DNA of 64,000 nt, taken from the NCBI GenBank assembly GCA_905178155.1, contig CAJINV010000002.1:4465538-4529537 (forward strand). The letters run 5' to 3'. This DNA comes from Amoebophrya sp. A120 (taxonomy: Eukaryota > Sar > Dinophyceae > Syndiniales > Amoebophryaceae). Shown in pieces: positions 48,101-58,600 of this stretch. A program made the position numbers and the translations under genes. Below the pieces are notes generated by a model that made no database searches, was not told the origin of the DNA, and worked only from the letters and a program-made list of their open reading frames with translations. Position 1 is the stretch's first letter, and each line of letters starts with the position of its first letter.

Positions 48101-51100
48101 CTAGGGGCGAGCTGTGAGCGCTTCCCGGGCACCGTGCTGCCAAGGGGCGAAAGCCCTAGGCCAGCGCGGGGACTCGGTCCCCGCGCCATGGCCTAGGGGC
48201 CAGCTCGTTGCGAGCGCTCCCCGGCGAAACCGTGCGGCCGACTTAGGGGCGAAAGCTCTAGGCAAGCGCGAGGACTCGGCCCCCGCGTCATGGCCTAGGG
48301 GCCAACTGTGAGCGCTTCCCGGACACCGTGCGGCCAATGGGCGAAAGCCCTGCCTAGGCCAGCGCGGGGACTCGGTCCCCGCGTCATGGCCTAGGGACCA
48401 GCTGTGCCTGAGCGCTTCCCGGACACCGTGCGGCCAAGGGGTGAAAACCCTAGGCCAGCGCGGGGACTCGCTCCCTGCGCCATGGCCTAGGGGCTAGCTT
48501 GCAGGCAGCACTCCCCGTGAATCCGTGCGGCCAAGGGGCGAAAGCCCTAGGCCAGCGCGGGGACTCGGTCCCCGCGTCATGGCTTAAGGGCTAGCTACGA
48601 ACGCACACTCCGTCCCCGGACAGCACACCGCGCGGCCAAGGATGGAAGGGGCAGAGAAGGGCCCTAGGGCAGTGCGGGGACTCTGTCGCCGCGTCATGAC
48701 CTGGGGGCCGGCTCCAGACCCGGTGGGTGGGCGCGCGCCAGTTTCTTCTTTTCTTTTATCTTTGCGCGCGGCCGGCTAATGAGTCTAGTGTAGTGCGCGC
48801 AAGCAAGGGGGCCGCGTCCGCAGGCCCGTCGCGGGCCAGTGAACGCAAGGCGCACCGAGATACCTAGCTGCAGGCGACCTGCCTTCCCAGTGCCACCGCG
48901 CAGACAAATGCCGGAAGGTCGCCGCACGGGGACTCTGTCCCCGTGCTCGGACCTTGTTTGTCATGCAAAATGACCATGACCCGCCAGACGATCAAGCTGC
49001 TTCGCATGACAAATTCTCGGAAGGCTAAATAGCACTGCAATCCGGATCAAACCTGTAATGCAAGACGCGCAAGGTTCTCCGTCTCACCTGTGCTAGTCTT
49101 GCATCACAAATTCATGTAACAGTTGAGAATGTAACGTTTGAGAACGCCATATTCCGGCTTTTCCGATTGGGGAAATTGATGAGGATATTGAGGACAGAGC
49201 AAGTATGGAACTGTCAGGATCGAAATCAACAAAATTGAAAAAATAGTTTGTGATGCATATAATCGATACCAGTTGGAGCCTCAGTTTTCGAGTGGCGCAT
49301 GACAAATTTCGGGAGCACCAATGAGATCCAGTCTCTCATGCTGTTTGGGCAAAGAAGACTGCTCCTGTCGTGCTACTCTAGCAGCGCACCGCGCTCCCCT
49401 AAAAAGGCTTGCAATTGGTCTCATTTGCCTACTCCCCAAGACAGGCCTTGCGTGCCCTCCATTTTATGCATTACAAATTTTTCGATTTCGTCGATTTCGA
49501 TCCTGACACGCCCATAGCAAGTGAAGGATTTTATCGAGCAGTGGTTTTCTCCCACGGCGTATCAAATGCAAACATGTCTGGGTCTGGAAAGAATGGGATT
49601 TGTGATGCTAATCTTCTATGCTACAAAATCCTGTGCTGTTGCATGAGCAGCAAAAGGTGCTTGGAATTTTGCCAGCCGAAGTGGGCATTTCTCATGCAGG
49701 AGAGGCATGAGCAAGCCTTCGCGAAAGGTGTGATGCTAGAGCATGCATTACAGGCAACGCGGGTATTAATGTACAGTTGTGCATGACAAACTCCCCCAAT
49801 TTTCCAGATCCAGACATATTTGCATTTGATACGGCGAGAAATCTGATTTCCCTCCTTCTCTGGATCTTCTTCATTTGCCACCTGTTTAGCTGCATGTGGT
49901 ATAAAAGATTGTTCTTGCAGATTTTCATTTTCTTTATTGTCATGCTGAAGCTGCAGAATGAAAATAAATGTGTGCTTGTTCATCTTTGTCGTGCAGATGT
50001 AGATAATATAGAATCAACATTATCAAGAACATGCATCATATCAAAAACCAAAAAGGTTCTTCGTCGGTAACGCCGGGTGGTCATGGTGCGAAGAAAAAGA
50101 GCACCCGGACTACCAATGGGCCCAGTTCGAAGCGGCCTACATCACTCCAGGGGTCACCTCAATAGCGAGCGCGCCGTTATCAAATGCAAAAATGTCTGGG
50201 TCTGGAAGAGTGCCAGGTTTGTCATGCATATTTTGCAGGACACATGATGCCTCTAATGCATGGCCTAGCATCACAGATTTTGAGAGGGCTTTCTGCTTCT
50301 GGTGCGTATTCCGCATGAGATATGCCCTCTCCGCGTAGCACAAACTGGACCCCTCTGCTGGTCATGCAATACAGACTTTTTTGGAATCCAAGGACAGCAT
50401 CACAAGTTGCAATCTTCCAGACCCAGACATATTTGCATTTGATAGCCGTCCGGATGGGACATTTTGAAAAACGAAGATTGTCAGTGCCCAATTTCTATGA
50501 ACTGCAAAAGCATCGTACTCACTAGTTATAAATCGCATGACAAATTTCCTCAGCATCAGAAATGGAATTTGTAATGCGGGTTTGCATTGAAAAAAAGATT
50601 TGTAATGCTGCAAGGCTGCAATTACTAAGAGTACGATACTTTTGCAGTTCATAACTTCCTTCCTCGGGAAGGACCCCATGAACAAGCACCCACTGGGGGT
50701 ATGCATTTCAAATATCCCTGGATGTCTGGAAGGATGCGAACCTGGCATTGTGATGCGCATTTCACAACACGGAGAAATCCCTCATGCATAGGCAGCAAAA
50801 GGCGCCCCTGCCCATTTCCTGTCATCAAAGTGGGGGATTTGTCATGCGTTAGCGCGAAAGTACCCCTAACGAAAAAATCTCCAACAAATTGCAAAAGTTT
50901 TCAAAATTTTTTGTCGTCGCTGTTTTGTTACGCGTTGCGATGGTATGGGCCGAGATGGCCAGCAGGTTGGGTCTGTGGCCGGTGTGGGGGAGTTCTGGCC
51001 GCGAGGCCTGGTGAGGCCGCAGGCCCGACGCAGCATAAAACTTGGGGCTGACAGCCCATCGCCCCATGGCGTGCGAGACGTTTTAGTGATAATTTTGGGC

Positions 51101-54100
51101 GCGAAAGCGTGTGTGCCTTTTTTCCAAAATTAAACCAAAAATAAATCGCAGGCGGGCCCGTTTTTCGGCGCCCAAATTTCCGGCGGACCGCAGACGGGCC
51201 GCAGACGGACTGCAGACGGGCCACACTTGACCAACAAAATAAATTTTCAAAATTCCCAAAGTCAGGCGATTCCTTAGGGTTTTTGCAGTCCCGAGTCAAT
51301 TCGGGATATTTCGTTTGCACAAAAGGGATTTGTTTTTGCAACAAGCGGAATTTGGGAAAAATTTGTTTTTGCACAAAAAAAATTTGGGAAGACGATATGG
51401 TTGGGGGGTAAGATTGGGGGTTGAGATTTTTTCTTGGCCGGAAGGCAGGGCGCCGTGTTGCGTGAACGCAATCCATGTCACGACTGCAGAATTAGTGCTC
51501 TGGGCCCGGATAGTTGGGCAGCTGCCCGCGCAAGTCGGGCCTACATTGCGAACGCTTCAACTTGGCAGGCCTCGACATTCCAGTTGCCCCGGTCATGGCC
51601 GCAGAAAGAGCCAGGTCCTTTTTGGGGGTTTTCGCGACGACAAAAAAAAAACGAAATTTGTTGGATTCAGATTCCTTAGGGCTCCTTTCTGCCCAATCAT
51701 GCGAATTAAGCAATGCGGAAGCTTCTCGAAATCTGTGATGCTAGGGCTTCCATGACAGACATTTTGTGTCATGCAAAAACAGCGTGACAAAAATCTGCAT
51801 TCTTCCCGACCCAGACATTTTTGCATTTGATAGGGGGAGATAAAATGCAACAACGACGTTTCCTGGGTCCGGGCGTTCGAGGTTTACCGCATGCCAAATC
51901 TCGGGAGGTACCTCACCGCACTGTACTTCGTCACAAAAACGGTTTTAGCGGTGGGATACGGAGATTTATTTCCGACAAACACCTCCGAACGGATGTTCTG
52001 CGTGTTTCTGGAACTGGCCGGTGCGGTGGTCTACGGTTACATTTTGTCCGGCATCACAAGGTCTGTCGACGGTCGAGGGCAGGAGATGTTGAAATTGAAA
52101 ATAGTAAACGAATGGGGCCAATTATGCAAGAAAAAAACTGTGTAAGTGTAAGTCTGTGATGCAAAAAATGCAAAACAGTTACACTTGTCATGCCAGACAC
52201 ATGAAGTCGTCTTTTTATGTGTGTTTTCACGTACTAGCATTGCATGACAGGCTTTCTCTCTCGTGCAGAGCAAATTTGTAATGTTGGCTCTCCAAGAGAC
52301 CTACACTAACACAGTTTTTTCCCTGGATACCAATATCGGGAGTTTGACAACATGCTGCGAAAAAGGATAAAACAGCACTACCAATACACACTGTCCAGCA
52401 CGCATGGGTATCAGGACTACATGCTCGTGGAGGGGTTACCAAGACATCTTATGGGAATGTCAGGATCGATATCGACAAAATCGAAAAATTTCTAATGCAT
52501 AAAATGTAGGGCACGCATTACCTGTGTTGGGGAGCAGGCAAATAAGACCGATTACAAGCCTGTTTAGGGGAAGACGATATGCTGCTAGAGTAGCATGACA
52601 GGAGCAGTCCTTTTGCTCAAACAGCATGACAGACTGAATTTTGTTGCTCCCGAAATTTGTCATGCGCCACTTAACAACTGAGGCTCCAACTGGTATAGAT
52701 TTTATGCATCACAAATTCTTTCGATTTTGTTGATTTCGATCCTGACATTTCCATACATCTCAGGAGCGAAATAATAGACCGGGTCTGGCCACACTACGTG
52801 CAGGCGCTGACACTGTATTTTGATGAATATTGGTTTCTTGTTGACGAGGTAGTTTTTCTTGTTTCCACGCGTTCATGATACTACACCGTGTCATTCTGTT
52901 CTGTTCGTGCCCAGGGTTCTTGTAGGGTTGTACTATGGCTTTCTTCTGTTTCTGTGCGAAGGATAAATGTAAATCGGTGGAATCAATCTACTAACCCACA
53001 ACAACAGGTCCCTCTTCCCCATACCAAAATCCCCGGACGAAGAGCTCATAGGCTACGACCTAGTCCGGGACCTCATGGGCTCTTTACGTCCCCAGCAGAT
53101 CATATCGGGGGATATTTTGTGCAAGCAGGACGACTTGCTGGAGGATATTTACTTCATCGTGTCCGGGACTATGGAGGGATTGATGGATAAAGACGGTTTC
53201 GCGAAAGAAGCAGTAAGGGAATCAATGGAATACACCAGAAATTGGCGAAAAAACGTCTGTATGAACTGCAAAAGCATCGTAGTAGTATGAATTGCAATAC
53301 AAATTGCCTCAGCATTTCATTTAGAAATGAAATTTGTAATGCGGTTTTACCTTGATAGAAAGATTTGTAATGCTGCAAGCCTTGCCCTTGCATTTATACA
53401 AGTACGATACTTTTGCATAGGATAGTCTCCAACCTAGCGGAGTCTGCTCCGTTTAGCAGTAGTCAAGTGTCCTTCGAAGAGCTGGCGACGAGATCAGAGG
53501 TTTATTGTTTACGCTTCTTCATCGATATGGTAGTTTCAGTTATTCCTCCTGCTACTTTGTCCTGCACTTTTTACTAGCTTGGCATCAAACAGGAGTACAA
53601 CTGATGCCATGTCGTGGTCCCATAGTATGGCATTTAGTTTTGTTGTCACCTATGTTTGGTGGAAAACAAAATCCAGGTCCACACTCTGGTTCTCGATTCT
53701 CTCCTCGTCGCGGTCTACGAGAAGTGCGAGTATTTCCAGACGAGATTCGACCCAAGAGCCAGCAACGACGCAGACAGGATTTCCTACTTCACCTACCTGG
53801 CGCAGTCCACATGCGAGCTCATCGCAATACCAACGGACGTGGTTTCAGGGACGTATTTTTCTTTCATGATAAGTTCATGATGTTCTTTTGTCATGCGGAG
53901 TCAGCTTGTCATGCAATTACAAATCTGCAATGCAGAAACCTCTTCAACACGACACCACCACAGCTACCGCGAGTACCACCCAGAGCACATGAAAGCCTCC
54001 GCCAGAAGGTGCACCGAACTGGTGCAAAATTATCAAGATGAAACTTTCCCAACACGACGTACAAATAATGCGGTGTCTGCATCACAAAACTTGCCTTCGG

Positions 54101-55564
54101 TGTCCTGGTCAGCATGACAAGTTTTACACTCTGAAAAATTATACGCGAAATTTCTCATGCATTTTGTACGTGTGCGAGGAGAAATTTGCATTGCATAAAA
54201 ACCTCGAGAGGTGTATCGGTTCCGGCGAGTACCCGCACGAAGAGCCGGTATGAACTGCAAAAGTATCGTACTCGTAGTAATTGCAGTCACGCAAGACAAA
54301 TTTCATTTTCAAGCGAAATCAGCATGACAAATTTCGTTTATCACGCTGAGCTAATTTGTGTTGCAAAAATACTACGAGTACGATACTTTTGCAGTTCATA
54401 ACCGGATCTGCAGAACGAAATGGTGAAGAGAAGGGCAATATGCATTGCAAAAAATATGTCTGGTCGTTCTGGAAACTTGTGATGCTTCGTGGCGATGATT
54501 GAGCATACTCCTGAGTGCAGCTAAGCATGACCAATTTTCTGATGAACACTTCCTAATGCGTAGCGCGCATTAGAAACTGCGCTTTTGCATGACAAGAAAA
54601 GGCTTCTTTTTGTTGGTCCTGCAATACAGATTTCACAGCAATCCGAGGCACGCAATACAGAATCCACTCTTCCAGACCCAGACCTATTTCCAATTGATAC
54701 GCGACGAACAAAATCTTCTACCACGGCTCCGATTGGCCAATATCCGATCTAGTCCGGATGGGCAAGTGCGAGAATTTTTTGCTGAAATCCATGGAGGAAA
54801 TGGTGTTGCAAACAATAGACGACTATCAAATGCGAAAATGTCTGGGTCTGGAAACTTGTAATGCTGTGTTGGGAAAAATAGTGAAAGCTCTGTAATGCAC
54901 AGCCAAGCATGAGAAATGTCTGCGCTTATTTGTGTTGCGTTTTTCGCATGAGAAACTGCGTTTTTGCATGACAGGCAAAAGGGTCTCTTCTTGGACACGC
55001 ATCAGAAACTTTTTTTTCATGCCAGACAAGCATGACAAGTCTCGCAATCTTCCAGACCCAGACGTTTTTGCATTTGGTAACGACCATCGGCAGTGGTACC
55101 AAAAGCACCAGGAGGAGCAGGAGAGGAAAGAGCAGGCCATAGCAAACGGGGAGATCCTATCCTGAGTAAAAACGTCCCCAACCCAGATTTGTCATGAAAA
55201 TCTGCATGCTAAAAATGTTGCTCATGCGGACCGCCATGGGAAGCATTTTGTAGTCGTGTTTCGAAATTTGTGATGCTCGAGACAGCACAATGGTCTACGT
55301 CTGTGATGCTGCTGAACGAGCTAAACAGGATTAATACACTACGAGGCCAAAACTGTCATGCGCAACAAGCAAAGCTGGTTGATTTGGCTAGCACATGATT
55401 CCCCATCTTGACTATGGGGTGGGGGGTTTTGCACAGGATAAATCCAAGAGGAATCAGACGAATTCGACGAAGTAGAAGATTATCCACATACAATTTTGCC
55501 GTACACAACGTCAACGTTGTACAAAATTTATTTTTTGCAAAAAAAAAATTGCAACATCTACTGA
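45159..55564 (+). CDS. Gene 8: voltage-sensing K+ channel of the CNG/EAG group (5' end unresolved)
   Basis: First secure exon begins at 45159 (THDVYPWIIRPKDKRKVAWD, start of S1); upstream exons with the ATG are not settled, and one donor near 45845-45890 is uncertain. From there each exon junction keeps frame to TGA at 55562-55564 (about 750 aa). S2-S3 lies at 45765-45890 (DVILNFRTGYY). S4 is split over 46775-46835 and 49157-49203 and reads VRMLRMLRIFRLFRLGKL with regularly spaced Arg. S5 with HLFSCMW lies at 49837-49898. The pore at 51920-51970 reads TKTVLAVGYGD, a K+ selectivity filter. The C-linker follows. A cyclic-nucleotide-binding-like domain lies at 53070-53250 (LRPQQIISGDILCKQDD, IYFIVSG). 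Eighteen introners and at least five GT-AG introns interrupt it. Expected role is gated K+ flux across a membrane; ligand unknown. Confidence 0.88.
45281..45450. mobile_element. Introner, family H, gene 8
   Basis: Ends TTCCCCGTACTCGTACAAAA and GTGCGGGAAATTTG. Left tip truncated; flanking repeat weak (GCAAG/AACAG). Joins YISTA to RIGFNV. Confidence 0.75.
45481..45759. mobile_element. Introner, family I, gene 8
   Basis: Best I copy: TATCCTGAGTAAAAACG to CGTTTTTACTCAGGATA. Direct repeat CCGAG. Joins NVPAE to GGMFILD. Confidence 0.92.
46143..46381. mobile_element. Introner, family E, gene 8
   Basis: Direct repeat TCCTC. Joins KEEDVL to VLSPRRI. Confidence 0.9.
46622..46769. mobile_element. Introner, family A, gene 8
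   Basis: Direct repeat GCCCC. Joins FDTILPL to IFDDLEK. Confidence 0.92.
46911..47215. repeat. Inverted minisatellite arms inside the giant introner
   Basis: Left arm repeats GGGGTATGTTCGGGGGTGTG; right arm repeats the complement (CACACCCCGAACATACCCC style, then GGGCAGACTTTCGGACACA). Together they could form a long hairpin. Confidence 0.85.
47257..48715. repeat. About 15 tandem copies of a 92-105 bp GC-rich unit
   Basis: Each unit has GTGCGGCCAAGGGGCGAAAG, then the hairpin GCGGGGACTCGGTCCCCGC, then CATGGCCTAGGGGCCAGCT. Units begin near 47259, 47355, 47450, 47543 and onward to about 48632. Divergence rises toward the right end. Confidence 0.92.
49204..49516. mobile_element. Introner, family D, gene 8
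   Basis: Direct repeat GCAAG. Only a 47-nt exon separates it from the giant introner. Joins LRTEQ to VKDFIEQ. Confidence 0.92.
49560..49831. mobile_element. Introner, family B, gene 8
   Basis: Direct repeat CGGCG. Joins WFSPTA to RNLISLL at the start of S5. Confidence 0.92.
50178..50444. mobile_element. Introner, family B, gene 8
   Basis: Direct repeat GCCGT. Joins SIASAP to SGWDILK. Confidence 0.92.
50496..50653. mobile_element. Introner, family A, gene 8
   Basis: Direct repeat ATTTC/ACTTC. Joins CQCPIS to FLGKDPM. Confidence 0.9.
50700..51832. mobile_element. Expanded introner, family B, 1.1 kb, gene 8
   Basis: Left arm degenerate (CTGGATGTCTGGAAGG), right arm CCGACCCAGACATTTTTGC. Direct repeat GGGGG. 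About 850 bp of unrelated sequence fills the middle, including a short CAGACGGGCCG tandem near 51190. Joins NKHPLG to EIKCNND before the pore. Confidence 0.85.
52123..52329. mobile_element. Introner, family J, gene 8
   Basis: TATGCAAGAAAAAAACTG to CAGTTTTTTCCCTGGATA; direct repeat CCAAT. Joins NEWGQ to YREFDNM. Confidence 0.9.
52450..52755. mobile_element. Introner, family D, gene 8
   Basis: Direct repeat CATCT. Joins GLPRHL to RSEIIDR. Confidence 0.92.
53260..53424. mobile_element. Introner, family A, gene 8
   Basis: Direct repeat GTCTG/GTCTC. Joins WRKNV to SNLAESA after the cNBD core. Confidence 0.9.
54031..54197. mobile_element. Introner, family H, gene 8
   Basis: TATCAAGATGAAACTTTCCC to GAAATTTGCATTGCATA; direct repeat AAAAT/AAAAC. 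Joins CTELVQN to LERCIGS. Confidence 0.85.
54249..54400. mobile_element. Introner, family A, gene 8
   Basis: Direct repeat GCCGG/ACCGG. Both tips are of the TATGAACTGC type. Confidence 0.92.
54439..54699. mobile_element. Introner, family B, gene 8
   Basis: Flanking repeat poor (GGCAA/CGCGA). Frame still restored: VKRRA to TNKIFYH. Confidence 0.82.
54824..55079. mobile_element. Introner, family B, gene 8
   Basis: Right tip TTTGGTA. Direct repeat ACGAC. Joins LQTIDD to HRQWYQK. Confidence 0.9.
55158..55440. mobile_element. Introner, hybrid I/A, gene 8
   Basis: Left end is family I (TATCCTGAGTAAAAACG) but the right tip is the family A form GCACAGGATA. Direct repeat GATCC/AATCC. Joins IANGEI to QEESDEF. 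Confidence 0.88.
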
Positions 55565-55666
55565 AAGGCCGACGCTTGTGCTGCTGAAACAAAACGGGTT
55601 GTAGACTCTTTTTATATCGTGCTGAAATGGTAAAAACAAGAATGCAAAGTAAACTTTGTGTAACCG

Positions 55667-58600
55667 ATGTACGGTAAATTTCCTCTGGATAAGGTTGACG
55701 GGATGTCCCCCGAGCCCAGTCCTACGAACCCAGCTATCACAGGAAATAAAAGTGTCAACGTTAACGAAATTTGGCGTGCAGGATTGCACGACAAATGCTT
55801 CCCCAATTTGTATTGCATAGAACGCATGATAGAAAAAAATTGTCATGCGTGATTGCAATGCCGTAAATCCGTTATCCGTTAGCACTTTTCCCTGTGATGC
55901 GAGCGCGTCCGGCGGCAGCGAACTCTGCGGATTTGATTCTTATGCATTTTTTACACTCTAGGTAGTTGGTTCCTCCGACTAAAAGTGTCAACGTGCTTTG
56001 CTGGTTTTTAGTCTACTTTGCAGGCCGTCTACTACATCTACATATTTCTCTTGCATCACGAGAAAGGTATCATGAAGATGTTATTGCGCATTTTGCGTGT
56101 TATGAGATAGATTTACACTTCCTTTCGCCTGCTCTATGTGTAGTTCTAGTTGTGGTTGTAAAAAATGCTTCGATAAAAAGATGAAAAGTATGTAAAAATT
56201 CTAAAAATCAATATCCACAGAAGTACAAGCTTTCCACTTTTCCCTTTCATACGCCAATCCAATGTAATGCGGAACGTTAACGCCAAGCAGAGAGCAATGA
56301 CGAACCAGATCATGAAGCAACAGAGGATGAAGATAAAACGAAAACCGACTCTGAAAGCGCTAGACGCAGCGGAATCGCAGAAACAAGAAGAAAGGAGAAG
56401 AAATGCGGAACTATTGAAGCGGTGGATCATACCACCAAAACACCCCTACAAAATCGCATGGGATTCCTTCATGGGGATAGTCATCGTTTTTTCGGTATAG
56501 GATTTTCTTTTGAATCTTATCTGCGTCACGATGGTATGCCCTACATGTTGATCCCCTTGCATTTGTCGTGTCGTGAATGTGAAGATACAACAGAAGTCTC
56601 AGTAGGCTGCATGACAAATGCAGCGTCGAATGACAGACACAACGATGTCGAATCCACTTCACACAGGTCATCATAGTCCCCTACCGAATCGGTTTTGAAG
56701 TCACGCCAGACCCGGGTTCCGCGGGCGACGTTTTAGATTGGTTCGTCGACATCTTTTTCGCAATCGACATCTGTGCGTCGTTCCGGACCGCGTACGTGGA
56801 TAATCAAGGTCAGATGATCTCGGATCTGGCGAAGATACGGAAGAACTACATGGCGGGTTTTTTCTGGATCGACTTGGTGTCTACAATACCGTTCGACAGG
56901 ATATTCTCTGTTGGAAGAGGCGCGACGCTGATACGCGTGGTGCGGTTAATCAGGTTGGCGAAGTTGTTGCGGCTCGTGAAACTCACGAAATTACTCGACG
57001 ACTTGCAGGAAATCGGCATTTCCCAGCGGGCGTTGAACTCTGTGATGCTCCTTTCCCAGTTGACGTTTTTGGCCCATTTACTCGCCTGCGGATTCTTCTT
57101 TCTGTACTTGAGCCAGGATTTGAAGGGCCAGAACGCGTGTCGCGGGGGTGCGCAGTTCTGCACAAATAGAGGGGAAACGGACGGCAGTCAAGGGCTGAGA
57201 GGATGGTATTATAGGATTTTGTTTTGTTATTTGTCATGTAGTCGATGAGGTAGTAGAAGCAGAAGGAGTGTCTGCAATTATGCGTTGCATGAATTACAAC
57301 TCTCTTCGTCTACTTCATTCTATGTGAATACCGATCCCAGGTTCGGTGCCCTCGACTCATTGATACCCGGAGCCCAAAATGAAGACTACATAACAGCACT
57401 GTATTGGAGTTTCACTACCATGACTATCCACAGAAAAAAACCCATCCACATCGATTTTTTGCAAGACAAACACATGATTTGATACGTGTTTTGCATGACA
57501 AGTTGGATGTGGATGGTTTTTTTTCTGTGGATAATGACAACCGTCGGGTATGGGGACATAGCGCCCAAATCAACCGCAGAGAGGATTTACGGCATATTAG
57601 TCATGTTTATCGGCGGAACGGCATTTGGTACTTTACAACTAGAACACATAGTATGTAGTGAGGTCACGAACGTTCTAATCTAGCGATCTTTTTGACACCT
57701 CACCTGCAAAACGACCGGCAGTTTTCAAGCGGGCGGAGGTGTTTTTGGACGTAAAAGATTTCCATTTATCAAGCCGGCGGAGCTTTGAAGTCAAACAAGC
57801 CCGGTCGAAAACTATCGATTCGCACTGGATAAAACGACGCAGGGGAGCCGGCAAAAGGGGCGCCCTTCTGAGACGGTCACCGCCTTAGTTCCTGGCGGTT
57901 TCGGGCGCCCAAAAAGCAGCAGTCCGAAAAAAACAGCAAATCCGCATGGTATGGGCCTCATTTTGGCCCACATTCGGGCCCCGCAAAAGACGCCTTCAAA
58001 ATCCGCCATTTCAGAGGCGGACTGAAGGCCAGAAGATGCTGCATTTTGACAAAAAAAAACAAAAATAACAAAGCCCGCCAAAAGCAAAAAGCCAATCCGC
58101 ATGCTATGGGCCCGATTTGGGGCTCCGGAGAGGCCGACCCTGGCGCGGGCCCTGGCGGGGCCATAGCATGCGGGGAAGGTTTTTCGATTCGAAACCAAAT
58201 GGAGGCCGCCTCTGGATTGAGATTTTTAGCGACCGCCGTGCCGCCGTGCATAACATTACCCACGATGGCATGGTGGGCACAGAAGTTGCGTCCGTTTTTG
58301 GTGTGAAGACAAAAAGACCGCCATGACCTCACTACCTCCGCGGACGCGGCTATTATTGGTGCCGTTCTTTGCAGTATGATGCAAAGTAACCTTCCATGAC
58401 ACCATGCTGCTTAACCTAACGCCCGATGGTATCATGTGGAACAAGGAACACTGTTCATGATTCCATGCGGAGTGATGTTATGCACGGTGGAAAAATAAGA
58501 TACTGCGAAGGTCGAGAAAAGCGAATCAAAATGCTCGTCTGCAAATTTTTCAAGTCTCAGGTTACATCATCGGCTCCATTGCCATATCAGGAGAGTAAAA

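Larger units (their letters stand above)
46836..49151. mobile_element. Giant introner, family E, 2.3 kb, gene 8 voltage sensor
   Basis: Ordinary E ends (TATGGGGTTCTCAACCG, GAGAACGCCATA) and perfect direct repeat TTCCG enclose two GC-rich tandem arrays. It is about ten times the size of other E copies. Removal joins RMLRIFR to LFRLGKL within S4. Confidence 0.9.

Noticed and set aside
47416-48337. Minus-strand open frames of 78-109 codons
   Set aside because: They are repeats of the minisatellite unit.
47257-48715. Possible CRISPR array
   Set aside because: Units are long, contiguous and diverged, with no unique spacers, and they lie within a eukaryotic introner.
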